In this document: in pieces, positions 30,466 to 40,618 of the stretch
Layout: the number at the start of each line of letters is the position of its first letter
Position numbering within the stretch: the stretch's first letter is position 1
Assembly: GCA_013297875.1 (NCBI GenBank)
Contig: JAAFIW010000015.1
Coordinates: forward strand, 36,885-100,884
DNA length: 64,000 bases
Direction of reading: 5' to 3'
Source of the DNA: Comamonadaceae bacterium
GTDB lineage: Bacteria > Pseudomonadota > Gammaproteobacteria > Burkholderiales > Burkholderiaceae_C
Translations under genes and position numbers: made by a program
Notes under the pieces: model-generated
Databases searched by the model: none
Seen by the model: only the letters and a program-made list of their open reading frames with translations
What the model was told of the DNA's origin: nothing

Positions 30466-32751
30466 ATGTCTGTCGTTGACCGAGTCAAAAATCTCTTCTC
30501 CAAGAAAAACAATGATCCATTTTCAGAGGCGAACGATGGCCTAAGTTTGGCAATGCCTGATGCCTCTATGGATCCGATGGCGACCGGCATGGGGAGCATG
30601 TCTGCTCTGCAAAGCCCGCAGCAGCAGTCATATGACCGGCAATCAAATGCAGAAGATGGGTTCGATTCGGATCCGGTAGCCGATGACAGCAACCTGATTG
30701 CTGTGCCAGGCTTGGGTCGCCGCACCGTCGGGCAACATCAACGAATACTGGTGGTTTTGTTGGGTTTGGCTGCGATTGTGTTGGTTGCGGTCACCATATT
30801 GGCGCTGAATCAAGCGGATCGTGTTGCGCGTCAGGTAGCTGGTACGGGCGACGCGATGATGCAGTCGCAGCGGCTTGCGAAGTCAGTGTCACAGGCCTTG
30901 GTGGGCAGCGCTCAGGCTTTTCCGGATGTGAAGGAAAGCTCAGAGGTGTTAGCTCGAAATGTGCGCGGACTTCAGTCGGGTAACGAAACACTTTCCAGTT
31001 TGGCAGCGAACTACCAGGAAGATGTGCAAAAGATATACCCCTTGGTTGAGCGTGCAGAGAAAAACGCGGCAACCGTGCTGGGCCAGCAGAAAATCTTGAC
31101 GCAAGTGGGCAATGCCTTGCGCACAATTAACCGGCAGTCGTCTGATTTGCTGGAAATTGCCGAAACCGTGTCGTCACTGAAACTACAGCAGGGTGCCGCC
31201 GCAGCCGAAATCTCCGCTGCCGGTCAGTTGGTGATGTTGACTCAGCGTATTGGTAAATCCGCGAACGAATTTTTGACGATGGAGGGCGTGAGTCCTGAAG
31301 CAGTTTTCCTGTTGGGCAAGGATTTAAATTCCTTCAAGGAAATTGCACAAGGACTGATGGATGGAAGCCCGGAGTTGCGTTTGGCTGGCTCCAAAGATCC
31401 GCAAACACGAGAGCGCTTGGATGCCTTGCTGAAACTGTACGAGCAGACCAGAGGGCAGGCTGGCGCGATTCTGGGCAATTTGCAGGGCTTGGTATCGGCA
31501 CGCGAAGCCCAGGCTGCCATTCTGGCCGACAGCGAGCCGTTGCGGCGAAATTTTGAAGATCTTCAGGGCAAGCTGTCCACCCAGACGGGTTTGAGTGCGG
31601 CTTCGTTGATTGCCCTGGCGGGTGCAGCGCTTTTCGGTATCTTGTGCGCGGTGGGTCTGGCCTACGTTCAGTTGCAGGACAGCCGCAAGCGTCAGGGGCT
31701 TGCTGAGATTCAGCGTGTTCAGGCGGAAGGACAAGAGCAAGAGGCCAAGCGCGTCAACGATGCGAACCAGGCCGCCATTTTGCGGTTGATGAACGAGTTG
31801 CAGACAGTGGCCGAAGGCGATTTGACGCAGGAAGCAACCGTGACGGAGGACATTACCGGCGCTATTGCTGACTCGGTGAACTACACGGTGGAGGAGCTGC
31901 GCTCCCTGGTGGGCAACGTACAAAACACGGCGACGCGGGTTGCTCAAACAACCGCGCAGGTGGAAAGCACGTCTACCGAACTGTTGGCTGCATCGACTGA
32001 ACAGCTGCGGGAAATTCGTGAAACAGGCCAATCGGTGCTTGATATGGCGGATCGCATTAACCAGGTGTCTGGTCAAGCGCAGGAATCGTCTCAGGTGGCG
32101 CGTCAATCGCTGATGGCTGCCGAGTCGGGCCTGGCGGCGGTGCAAAACGCGATCGGGGGTATGAACTCGATTCGGGATCAGATCCAGGAAACCTCGAAAC
32201 GTATTAAGCGGCTGGGCGAATCGTCCCAGGAAATTGGTGAGATTACAGAACTGATTTCCGACATTACCGAACAGACCAACGTGTTGGCGTTGAATGCGGC
32301 TATTCAAGCAGCATCGGCGGGCGAAGCCGGTCGTGGCTTCTCTGTGGTTGCCGAAGAGGTGCAGCGGCTGGCTGAGCGGTCGGCTGATGCGACACGGCAA
32401 ATTTCTGCGCTGGTGAAGGCGATTCAAACCGACACGCAGGATGCGGTGGCTGCTATGGAGCGCTCTACACAGGGTGTGGTCGAGGGAGCCAAGCTGTCCG
32501 ACAATGCGGGTACGGCGCTGACAGAAATTGATGCGGTGTCTCGGCGACTTGCGGATCTGATTGAACAGATTTCTGCCTCGGCGTCCCGTGAGGCGGAATC
32601 TGCCAACGAGGTGGCTGGCAATATTCAGCATATTTTTGCCGTGACAGAACAGACTGGAGAGGGAACAAGGTCAACCGCACTGCAGGTTCGCGATTTGTCG
32701 CGCATGGCAGAAGAGTTGCGGCAGTCGGTGTCCCGATTCAAGATTGCCTAA
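30466..32751 (+). CDS. pilJ: PilJ methyl-accepting chemotaxis transducer
   Basis: A 761-residue receptor for twitching. A cytoplasmic Ser/Asp-rich N-terminus (~1-90) precedes TM1 (~92-113, ILVVLLGLAAIVLVAVTILA). The periplasmic PilJ-type helical sensor lies at ~115-370 and TM2 at ~375-400. HAMP-like and long coiled signalling region follow, with the receptor hairpin tip EQTNVLALNAAIQAASAGEAGRGFSVVAEEVQRLAERS near residues 600-640. Methylation helices flank it. Works with PilI and ChpA. Confidence 0.93.
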   Translation: MSVVDRVKNLFSKKNNDPFSEANDGLSLAMPDASMDPMATGMGSMSALQSPQQQSYDRQSNAEDGFDSDPVADDSNLIAVPGLGRRTVGQHQRILVVLLGLAAIVLVAVTILALNQADRVARQVAGTGDAMMQSQRLAKSVSQALVGSAQAFPDVKESSEVLARNVRGLQSGNETLSSLAANYQEDVQKIYPLVERAEKNAATVLGQQKILTQVGNALRTINRQSSDLLEIAETVSSLKLQQGAAAAEISAAGQLVMLTQRIGKSANEFLTMEGVSPEAVFLLGKDLNSFKEIAQGLMDGSPELRLAGSKDPQTRERLDALLKLYEQTRGQAGAILGNLQGLVSAREAQAAILADSEPLRRNFEDLQGKLSTQTGLSAASLIALAGAALFGILCAVGLAYVQLQDSRKRQGLAEIQRVQAEGQEQEAKRVNDANQAAILRLMNELQTVAEGDLTQEATVTEDITGAIADSVNYTVEELRSLVGNVQNTATRVAQTTAQVESTSTELLAASTEQLREIRETGQSVLDMADRINQVSGQAQESSQVARQSLMAAESGLAAVQNAIGGMNSIRDQIQETSKRIKRLGESSQEIGEITELISDITEQTNVLALNAAIQAASAGEAGRGFSVVAEEVQRLAERSADATRQISALVKAIQTDTQDAVAAMERSTQGVVEGAKLSDNAGTALTEIDAVSRRLADLIEQISASASREAESANEVAGNIQHIFAVTEQTGEGTRSTALQVRDLSRMAEELRQSVSRFKIA

Positions 32752-32822
32752 GTGTTGTTGGCACTGATCGGTAGTCGCCAGCATTTCAATATCAATCGCA
32801 CAACGCTCACTTAGAGTCATTC

Positions 32823-35800
32823 ATGCAAGCCAACGAAAACAATCTTGATTTGGCGGTTAATGACTTGGGCCCTTTGGCCTGGGTACTGGATGAGCTGCGC
32901 AAATCGCTGGAAACGGCCTCAAGCGCGCTGCGAAGGTTTGTGCGAGACGCGGAAACCGCGCGTGGCTCCGAATTGGGCTCGGTTGACAGCGGGCAATTGC
33001 GTATCGCCCGCCAACAATTGCACCAGGCCTTGGGTGCCCTGGAGATGGTTGGCTTAAGCGCGCCCGGACAGGTTTTGCGCGTGATGGAAGCGGCTGTTCA
33101 AAGATTTGTGGAACACCCCGAGCTTTGCGGTGAGGTGTCGGCATCAAAGGTCGAGCGGGCCGGTTTTGCACTGACTGACTACCTGGAGGGGCTGCTGTTG
33201 GGCAAGACAGTGTCCTCCGTTGCATTGTTCCCTCAATACCGTGATGTCCAGGAACTTGCGGGGGCTGATCGTGCGCACCCGGCTGATCTGTGGCAAATTG
33301 ATTTTCGGTGGCTTGAGCCTGTTGTTCCATCCGGCGTTGCGCCCGTGGCTTATGAGCCTGGCGTCCGAACCCAGTTCGACAAAGCGGTATTGCGCCTGGT
33401 TAAAAGCGGTGATGTGTCGGGGATGCAGCAGTTAGCCCACGTGTGTGTGGGAATGTCTGTTGCCCAGACGGCTCGCCAGCCCAAAGCGTTCTGGCAAATT
33501 TCGGCGGCATTTTTCGAAGCCATTGGCCTTGGCCTGAGCACCCCCGATGTGTATGTGAAGCGTGCAGCGTCTCGCATTCTTCTGCAGTACGCGACCTTGG
33601 CAAAAGGCGAACAGGGTGTTTCAGATCGATTAGGTCAGGACTTGCTGTTCTTCTGCGCGCAGTCCGTGCCTCCTGTAGGCGCTGACGCAGGCGCGCTCAC
33701 GGCCGTGCGCGCTGCATATGGGTTGCGACGCTTCAGCCCGGTCAACTATGAGTCCAGCCAATTTGGGCGGTTTGACCCTGTGCTGCTGACGCAATCTCGC
33801 AAACGTATCGCAGCGGCAAAGGAAAGTTGGTCCGCGCTTGCTGGTGGCGATGTGGGCAAGCTGCGAAATGTGGCGGATCAATTCAGCCTGGTTTGTGATT
33901 CTCTGGTCAAACTGCATCCTGCCAGCGAGCCCCTGTCCAAAGTATTGACGGCTTGCGTGGATGCAACAGTTCGGTCAGGGCAGCCGCCTTCCACCGAATT
34001 GGCGATGGAGGTCGCGACAGCGATTTTGTATCTCGAGGCGGCATTTCAGGATCTGGATCCGTCGGATACGCAATTGGCTTCGCGCACGAGCAGGCTGGCT
34101 GATCGATTAACAGCGGTTCGTTCTGGCGCTGCGCCTTTGCCCTTAGAGATTTGGATGGAGGAGTTGTATCGGCGGGTTAGCGACAGGCAAACGATGGGAA
34201 GCGTCGTTGGCGAGTTGCGTGGTGCTTTGGGTGAGCTGGAAAAGCATCTGGATCAGTTTTTCCGTAACTCCAAAGATAAAACGCCGTTGCGCCAAGCCCC
34301 GTCTTACTTTTCACAAATGCGGGGCGTGTTGTCGGTACTCGGTCTCGACCAGGCTGCCCATGCTGTGCTTCGCATGCGCGATAGCGTCGAGGAAATACTG
34401 GTTACTGAAGTAGACGAGGAGCGCGCACGCGCTGCCGGCACATTCGACAAGTTGGGCAACAACCTCGGGGCGCTGGGTTTTCTGATTGACATGCTCAATT
34501 ACCAACCCGCGCTGGCCAAAAAGCTTTTTGTATTTGATGAGCAGTTAGGCGAGCTCAAGCCCCTGATGGGGCGCGTCGGCGCGCATGCTGTGGCATCCGA
34601 TGTATTTCCAGTGGAGGAGGTGGTGCCGCCGCCACAAGTGACGCCTGCACTGGACACGCAGGCACTGGCACCGATGCTGGATCCAGCTGTTGCTGTGATG
34701 GTGCCTGAATCGCCGGTTAGCGAGCCGCATCCGTCAGTGTCCGCAAGCGCTTTGACCGCGGTAGAGGTGCCCACACCCATTGTGGTCGCAACAACCATTG
34801 AGCAACCACTCCCTGTATCCGCTCCGACTGCGTCTACCGTCGCAACACCAGATCTGGATGATGGCGAAGACGACGATTTGCGTGACATCTTCCTGGAAGA
34901 GGCGCGTGAGGTCATTCAAACCGGGCAACAGGCCATTCAGTCGCTTGCTGCCGATCCTGTGAATGTGGGTGACCAAACCGTTTTGAGGCGTGCTTTCCAT
35001 ACCTTGAAAGGCAGCTCCCGCATGGTCGGCTTGACGGCTTTCGGGGAAGCCGCATGGTCGATGGAGCAGCTACTCAATTCATGGTTGGCGGATCAGAAAC
35101 CGGCCAACGAAACCCTGCGCGGAATTTCCTCCGAAGCCATGAGTGGGTTTGCGCAATGGGTGGAAGACATCGCCGCAGGAACCGACAGTCACTGGCGTGC
35201 AGATATGTTCAGCACCAGTGCGGATGCTCTGCGCACAGAGAACCGCTGGGTTCACATCAAGCTACCGCAAAAGCCAGCGGTATCGGTACCCGCAGCTGCA
35301 GATCCCGTGGTGGCGGTCGAGGCTGTTCAAGACAATCTGGTCGCCTTTGAAAGCCCGCCGTCGGCTGAGCAGATGGACATCGGGGTATTTGAGCTTGACA
35401 GCAACGCTGATGCGCCTCCGATGCCTGAGATACCCATGGTACCAACGGCAACCGCCGAAACGGTCAATGTGCCCGCTCCAGCCCCGATGGTTGAGGTGGT
35501 TGAACCCGATTTCAGCTTCGATGTGCTGATGCCGGTTGATGAGCCGCCAGTTGTGCAGGCACCCGAGTCGGCGCACGCACCTTTGTCTGCGGTTGAAGCG
35601 GTTGAATTGGAGGGCATTGATTTTGCAAGCCTGGAAGCGATAGCGGATGCATCGGTGGCCGAGATGTCGGCACCCGTTGTAACGCCACAGGTGGCGGTCG
35701 ATATCGCTGCTGCACCCCCTGTTGTCGCGATGACTCCTGCGGTAGAGCCCGTTGTTGAGCCATTGGAAGAGCCAGTTAAGGTCATCGGCTCCCTGCGCAT

Positions 35801-38800
35801 CGGCATACCGTTGTACAACGTGTACTTGAACGAGGCAGACGAAAGATCCCGCATGCTGGTCAACGAAGTGACCGAGTGGAGCTTAAGCCCTGATCAGCCT
35901 GTTTCGGATTCCACAGTTGGATTGGCCCATTCCTTGGCTGGTAGCTCGGGAACAGTTGGGTTTCATGCGTTGGCAGAACTCGCGCGGGCCCTTGAGCATG
36001 CGATGCTGCAATCCCAATTGCAGCCAGAGGTCACTATTGACCAAGTGCAAGCCTTTACCGCCGCGGCGGAAGATGTGCGGCGGTTGTTGCATCAATTTGC
36101 TGCCGGGTTCCTGAAAGAACCCGATCCGGCAGTTTTGGCGGCATTGCGTGAGGTTGAGGCGGCTGAATTTACTGAAATTCAGCAAGATATTTCTTTCGAT
36201 TCCCAGCTACCTGTCGAGCCACCCCTGGTCTTGGAACTTCCAGCCGAGGTGTTACCGCAAGCCGTTGTTGAAATGCCGGTGGTGCCCGAGGTTCCTGTGC
36301 TGGCTGCAGTGCCATCGATGGCCGATGTTGCTCCTGTGGTGCCTGCCCAATTGACTGACACGCGGGATTCGACAGAAGCAACACCTGCGGTTGTCGCAAC
36401 CGTACTTGCAGCATCGGCCGCTGTGGCTGTCGCATCAGTGCCAGACGCCATGCAACGGCCGCGTGTTGAAGCAGCCGCGCTTCAAGTGCCTGTGGCGGTT
36501 GTAGCGCCTGCCGATCTGGGTGAGGAAGACGATGACATCGACGCGGTTGATGCCATTGACCTGGATCTGTTCCCGATTTTTGAGGAAGAGGCAATTGAGT
36601 TGCTGCCGCAACTTGGTGGCAGCTTGCGCCAATGGGCGGCAAAAACCGATTCGCGTACCGCGCGGGACGAAGTATTGCGAGCGTTGCACACGCTCAAGGG
36701 AAGCGCCCGATTGGCCGGCGCCCTTCGTTTGGGTGAGATGGCCCACCGCATGGAGTCCGAAATTGAACAAATGGGATCCGAAGGCTTCCATCCAAGTCAG
36801 TTTGGCCCGTTGCTGCATCGCTTTGACAACTTGCAGGCGAATTTCGAAGCCTTGCGCGCAGCGGGCGGCATGCCGGTTGCCCCTGTTTTGACGCCTGTTG
36901 CAGCCGAAGCCGAGAAAGCCGCTGTGCTGGCAACAACGACCTTGGCGACTCCCGAGCCATCTATTGTGGCCAGCACCCCTGCGCTCGTTGACGCAATCGC
37001 ACCTGTCGTGCGCACGGCAATCGCCGTGCCAACGGTGACGGCGCTGGCACCGCTGCGTGCAGCGTCGAATCAAGTGGTTCGCGTTCGGTCGCAGTTGCTG
37101 GATCGCATGGTGAATCAGGCGGGCGAGGTGATGATTACCCGCTCCCGCCTGGAGGCAGAGCTCAATCAGCTGAAGTCGTCGCTGTCTGATCTGTCCGGCA
37201 ACCTGGATCGCTTGCGTACCCAGTTGCGCGATATTGAATTGCAGGCCGAGTCGCAGATGCAATCGCGTTTGGCGCAGGCCAAAGATACCGCTGCCGGCTT
37301 TGATCCGCTTGAGTTTGACCGCTTCACGCGCGTGCAAGAGCTCACGCGCATGATGGCCGAGTCTGTAAACGACGTGGCGACGGTGCAGCGCAGTTTGCAG
37401 CGCACTGTGGAGGCGACGGAAGACGATCTGGTGGCTCAGGCGCGCCAGACCCGTGAATTGCAGCGTGACCTGTTGCGTACACGCATGGTGGAATTCGAGA
37501 GCATTTCTGACCGCTTGTATCGCGTGGTGCGTCTGGCATCCAAAGAAACTGGCAAGCAGGTCAAATTGGACATCACCGGCGGCTCCATTGAAATGGATCG
37601 CGGCGTGCTGGATCGCATGACGCCCGCGTTTGAGCACTTGCTGCGAAATTGCGTGGCACACGGTATTGAAGACACCCAGGTGCGCGGCGACGCAGGGAAA
37701 GACGCCACCGGTCTGATCGCGATTGAGCTGTCTCAGGAAGGTAACGACGTAGCAGTGGCGTTTAGCGATGATGGCGCTGGCTTGAATCTGCCGCGTATCC
37801 TTGAAAAAGCCCTGTCGCAGGGAATCGTCACCCCCGACCAACACCTGTCTGAAGCAGAAGCAGCCAATCTGATCTTCATGCCCGGCTTTAGTACCGCCAC
37901 GCACATTACCGAGCTGTCGGGCCGTGGCATCGGTATGGATGTGGTTCGCTCCGAGGTGAACGCCTTGGGTGGCCGCATTGAAACCAGCACCCAAGCGGGT
38001 AAGGGCACCAACTTCAAGCTGGTGTTGCCGTTGACCACGGCGGTGACGCAGGTGGTGATGTTGCGCAGCGGCAAGCTATCGTTTGGCGTGGCCGCCAACG
38101 TGGTGGAGACGGTGCGTCGCGTGTCACTGAAAGAAGTCGATCAGGCTTACCGGACTGGAACACTGGACGTGGCGGGTGAAGCCGTGCCGTTCCACTGGTC
38201 GGGTGCCTTGCTGCAGGCGTCTCCTCGTAGTCTGGAGCCCAACCTCAAAAACATGTCGGTGGTGATTTTCCGCAGTGCCGCCCAGCGTGTGGCCATGCAT
38301 GTGGACGAGGTGCTGGGCAACCAGGAGGCGGTGGTGAAAAACCTGGGCCCCCAGTTGTCACGCCTGCCTGGTCTGGCGGGCATGACCGTGCTGGCATCAG
38401 GTGCTGTGGTGCTGATTTACAACCCGGTGGCTTTGTCCACGGTGTACGGCGAGTCTGCCCGGGCCGTGACCCTGAGCCAGCTTGCGCAGACCGACGAAGC
38501 GGCCGTCGTCAGTGCTAACCAGGGATCCCAACCACAAGCGCCCGTCCGCGCCGCGCCAGTTGTCAATGAAATTCCGCTGGTGCTGGTGGTAGATGATTCC
38601 ATCACCGTGCGCCGCGTGACGCAGCGACTGCTTCAGCGCGAAGGCTATCGGGTGTCGCTGGCCGCAGACGGTCTGCAGGCGCTGGAACGGCTGGCTGACG
38701 AGTTGCCAGCGGTGGTGTTGTCCGACATCGAAATGCCCCGCATGGACGGTTTCGATCTGGCGCGCAACATTCGCGGCGACGAGCGCCTGAAGCCGCTGCC

Positions 38801-38948
38801 CATCATCATGATCACCTCCCGCATTGCTGAAAAGCATCGCGAGCACGCCATGGAGCTGGGTGTCAATCACTACCTGGGCAAGCCGTATTCGGAAGAAGAG
38901 TTGCTCAGTCTGGTGCGTCACTACGCTGCCATCGCAGTGCCCGCGTAG
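32823..38948 (+). CDS. chpA: ChpA hybrid chemotaxis histidine kinase of type IV pili
   Basis: A 2041-residue multidomain kinase. After a long helical N-terminus come histidine phosphotransfer domains with their His motifs at about residues 725 (FHTLKGSSRMVG), 1034 (AHSLAGSSGTVG) and 1288 (LHTLKGSARLAG), joined by Pro/Ala/Val-rich linkers. P3-like helices follow, then an ATPase domain (N-box HLLRNCVAHGIED ~1604, G-box GRGIGMDVVRSE ~1699), CheW domain (~1740-1880), and a C-terminal receiver with phospho-Asp in LSDIEMP (~1966). It phosphorylates PilG and PilH. No methyltransferase or methylesterase genes follow, unlike the full Pseudomonas cluster. Confidence 0.93.
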   Translation: MQANENNLDLAVNDLGPLAWVLDELRKSLETASSALRRFVRDAETARGSELGSVDSGQLRIARQQLHQALGALEMVGLSAPGQVLRVMEAAVQRFVEHPELCGEVSASKVERAGFALTDYLEGLLLGKTVSSVALFPQYRDVQELAGADRAHPADLWQIDFRWLEPVVPSGVAPVAYEPGVRTQFDKAVLRLVKSGDVSGMQQLAHVCVGMSVAQTARQPKAFWQISAAFFEAIGLGLSTPDVYVKRAASRILLQYATLAKGEQGVSDRLGQDLLFFCAQSVPPVGADAGALTAVRAAYGLRRFSPVNYESSQFGRFDPVLLTQSRKRIAAAKESWSALAGGDVGKLRNVADQFSLVCDSLVKLHPASEPLSKVLTACVDATVRSGQPPSTELAMEVATAILYLEAAFQDLDPSDTQLASRTSRLADRLTAVRSGAAPLPLEIWMEELYRRVSDRQTMGSVVGELRGALGELEKHLDQFFRNSKDKTPLRQAPSYFSQMRGVLSVLGLDQAAHAVLRMRDSVEEILVTEVDEERARAAGTFDKLGNNLGALGFLIDMLNYQPALAKKLFVFDEQLGELKPLMGRVGAHAVASDVFPVEEVVPPPQVTPALDTQALAPMLDPAVAVMVPESPVSEPHPSVSASALTAVEVPTPIVVATTIEQPLPVSAPTASTVATPDLDDGEDDDLRDIFLEEAREVIQTGQQAIQSLAADPVNVGDQTVLRRAFHTLKGSSRMVGLTAFGEAAWSMEQLLNSWLADQKPANETLRGISSEAMSGFAQWVEDIAAGTDSHWRADMFSTSADALRTENRWVHIKLPQKPAVSVPAAADPVVAVEAVQDNLVAFESPPSAEQMDIGVFELDSNADAPPMPEIPMVPTATAETVNVPAPAPMVEVVEPDFSFDVLMPVDEPPVVQAPESAHAPLSAVEAVELEGIDFASLEAIADASVAEMSAPVVTPQVAVDIAAAPPVVAMTPAVEPVVEPLEEPVKVIGSLRIGIPLYNVYLNEADERSRMLVNEVTEWSLSPDQPVSDSTVGLAHSLAGSSGTVGFHALAELARALEHAMLQSQLQPEVTIDQVQAFTAAAEDVRRLLHQFAAGFLKEPDPAVLAALREVEAAEFTEIQQDISFDSQLPVEPPLVLELPAEVLPQAVVEMPVVPEVPVLAAVPSMADVAPVVPAQLTDTRDSTEATPAVVATVLAASAAVAVASVPDAMQRPRVEAAALQVPVAVVAPADLGEEDDDIDAVDAIDLDLFPIFEEEAIELLPQLGGSLRQWAAKTDSRTARDEVLRALHTLKGSARLAGALRLGEMAHRMESEIEQMGSEGFHPSQFGPLLHRFDNLQANFEALRAAGGMPVAPVLTPVAAEAEKAAVLATTTLATPEPSIVASTPALVDAIAPVVRTAIAVPTVTALAPLRAASNQVVRVRSQLLDRMVNQAGEVMITRSRLEAELNQLKSSLSDLSGNLDRLRTQLRDIELQAESQMQSRLAQAKDTAAGFDPLEFDRFTRVQELTRMMAESVNDVATVQRSLQRTVEATEDDLVAQARQTRELQRDLLRTRMVEFESISDRLYRVVRLASKETGKQVKLDITGGSIEMDRGVLDRMTPAFEHLLRNCVAHGIEDTQVRGDAGKDATGLIAIELSQEGNDVAVAFSDDGAGLNLPRILEKALSQGIVTPDQHLSEAEAANLIFMPGFSTATHITELSGRGIGMDVVRSEVNALGGRIETSTQAGKGTNFKLVLPLTTAVTQVVMLRSGKLSFGVAANVVETVRRVSLKEVDQAYRTGTLDVAGEAVPFHWSGALLQASPRSLEPNLKNMSVVIFRSAAQRVAMHVDEVLGNQEAVVKNLGPQLSRLPGLAGMTVLASGAVVLIYNPVALSTVYGESARAVTLSQLAQTDEAAVVSANQGSQPQAPVRAAPVVNEIPLVLVVDDSITVRRVTQRLLQREGYRVSLAADGLQALERLADELPAVVLSDIEMPRMDGFDLARNIRGDERLKPLPIIMITSRIAEKHREHAMELGVNHYLGKPYSEEELLSLVRHYAAIAVPA

Positions 38949-38983
38949 CTAAAACGGAATCAGAGGCTCATTTTTAAAAAAAT

Positions 38984-39040
38984 CAGCCCCTCACCCATAT
39001 AAATACTGCTCAAGCAGCTATATATTTAATAGCATTTTGT
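38984..39040 (+). repeat. Interspersed repeat after chpA
   Basis: Full-length copy: CAGCCC, CATATAAATACTGCTCAAGC, AGCTATATATTTAATAGCAT. It lies just before the chpA terminator. Confidence 0.85.
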
Positions 39041-39047
39041 GAATCAA

Positions 39048-39071
39048 GCGCCCACCTGGGCGCTATTTTTT
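39048..39071 (+). terminator. Intrinsic terminator after chpA
   Basis: Hairpin GCGCCC-ACCT-GGGCGC followed by TATTTTTTTAT. It is between the convergent chpA and photolyase genes and overlaps the photolyase stop region. Confidence 0.75.
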
Positions 39072-40568
39072 TATCTGTTTGACCACCGCATACCTGTGCA
39101 GCGTCTGCTGCCTGGCCTCATCGTGGGCCACCACCGGGCTGGGGTAGTGGGTACCCATCTTGATGCCAGCGGCAGCCAGATCAATCGGTCTGGCCAGCCA
39201 GGGCGCGTGAATCGCGTGGTCGGGTAGCGCGGCAAGTCCAGGCAGGTAGCGGCGGATGAATTTGCCCGTTGCATCAAACTTTTCGCTCTGGCTGATCGGG
39301 TTGAAGATGCGAAAGTAAGGCTGGGCATCGCAGCCACTGGAGCTGGCCCACTGCCAGCCGCCGTTGTTGGCTGACAGGTCAAAGTCAATCAATTTTTCGG
39401 CAAAGTAGCGCTCGCCCCAGCGCCAGTCGATTCCCAAGTCCTTGACCAAAAAGCTCGCAACCACCATGCGCAGGCGGTTGTGCATGTAGCCGGTCTGGTT
39501 GATCTGGGCCATCGCCGCGTCTACCAGCGGGTAGCCGGTTCGGCCCTCGCACCATGTGGCAAATAGTGCCTTGGCATGTGCGCCTTGTTCCCAGTGGATG
39601 CGGTCGTACTCGGGTTTGAAGCTGTGGCTGTTGCCTTGCGCGTCCACAACATGGGGGAAGTTCGCCAGAATTTGCATGTAAAAGTCGCGCCAGATCAACT
39701 CGGCCAGCCAGGTGCTGGCACCGGCCGCCGCATCGGAGTCCGCCAGCATCGCTTGCGCGGCGCGCACCAGCGCCCGGATGGAGACGGTGCCAAAGCGCAG
39801 GTGCACGCTCAGGTAGCTGGGGCCTTTAACAGCAGGGAAATTGCGGGTTTCATGGTAGCGGCCCATGCGCTGCGCAAAATCGTCCAACAAGGCCTGGCCG
39901 CCCCGGCTGCCAGTCGCCACCTTCAACGCAGCCAGATTGGTGGGCTCGAAACCCAGTTCAACCAAGCTCGGAACGGGGCGGCGAAACGCCTCAGGCCGCA
40001 CCGCCAGCGCCTGCGCATGGGGCTGGGTGGGGTAGGGTGCAACATCATCTTCGCCCAGCTTTTTGAGCCACGCGTTTTTATAGGGTGTGAACACACCGTA
40101 CGCCTTGCCCATTTGGGTCAGCACCTCGCGCCGCTCAAAAATCACATGATCTTTGTGGCTGTGCCAGGCAATGCCCAGGCGGGCCAATTGGCCCAGCACC
40201 TGGGCGTCACGCGCCAGGGCTTGGGGCTCGTCGTCGTGGTTGGCAAACACCGCCTGCACGCCCAGTTGCTGCGCGAGACGCGGTATTTCATCGCAAGCCA
40301 CGGCATGCACCACGATCAAGCCGCTGCCAGCTTGCCCCGACAGGGCTTGCAGCTGCGCATCCAGATCCACCAGTGATTCGCGGATGAATTCCACACGGCG
40401 GTCTTGCCGGGGCAGGGGGCTCAATATCGCGGCATCGAACACAAAAACGCAGTGAAGCGCGCGGCACTGTTGCAGCGCGTGGTGCAAGGCCGCGTTGTCG
40501 TGCGCCCGCAAATCGCGGCGAAACCACATGAGGCCCTGAGGGTAGTGTGCTGGCTTAACGGCTTGCAT
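39063..40568 (-). CDS. phrB: Deoxyribodipyrimidine photolyase
   Basis: A 501-residue light-driven repair enzyme for cyclobutane pyrimidine dimers. N-terminal antenna domain (LMWFRRDLRAHDNAALHHAL), C-terminal FAD domain with the class I signature (RTGYPLVDAAMAQINQTGYMHNRLRMVVASFLVKDL, then GERYFAEKLIDFDLSANNGGWQWASSSGCDAQPYFRIFNP). The Trp-rich electron-transfer path residues appear intact. Full length for the family. Confidence 0.95.
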   Translation of the reverse strand: MQAVKPAHYPQGLMWFRRDLRAHDNAALHHALQQCRALHCVFVFDAAILSPLPRQDRRVEFIRESLVDLDAQLQALSGQAGSGLIVVHAVACDEIPRLAQQLGVQAVFANHDDEPQALARDAQVLGQLARLGIAWHSHKDHVIFERREVLTQMGKAYGVFTPYKNAWLKKLGEDDVAPYPTQPHAQALAVRPEAFRRPVPSLVELGFEPTNLAALKVATGSRGGQALLDDFAQRMGRYHETRNFPAVKGPSYLSVHLRFGTVSIRALVRAAQAMLADSDAAAGASTWLAELIWRDFYMQILANFPHVVDAQGNSHSFKPEYDRIHWEQGAHAKALFATWCEGRTGYPLVDAAMAQINQTGYMHNRLRMVVASFLVKDLGIDWRWGERYFAEKLIDFDLSANNGGWQWASSSGCDAQPYFRIFNPISQSEKFDATGKFIRRYLPGLAALPDHAIHAPWLARPIDLAAAGIKMGTHYPSPVVAHDEARQQTLHRYAVVKQIKK

Positions 40569-40618
40569 GAACGGCTGGTATGGCTGGGTGGCGGAGGGTT
40601 CAGACCTAAAATCGCATC

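Noticed and set aside
36435..37994. 519-codon minus-strand frame opposite chpA
   Set aside because: Shadow of the ChpA kinase core; His/Gln/Arg-rich, no domain, no RBS.
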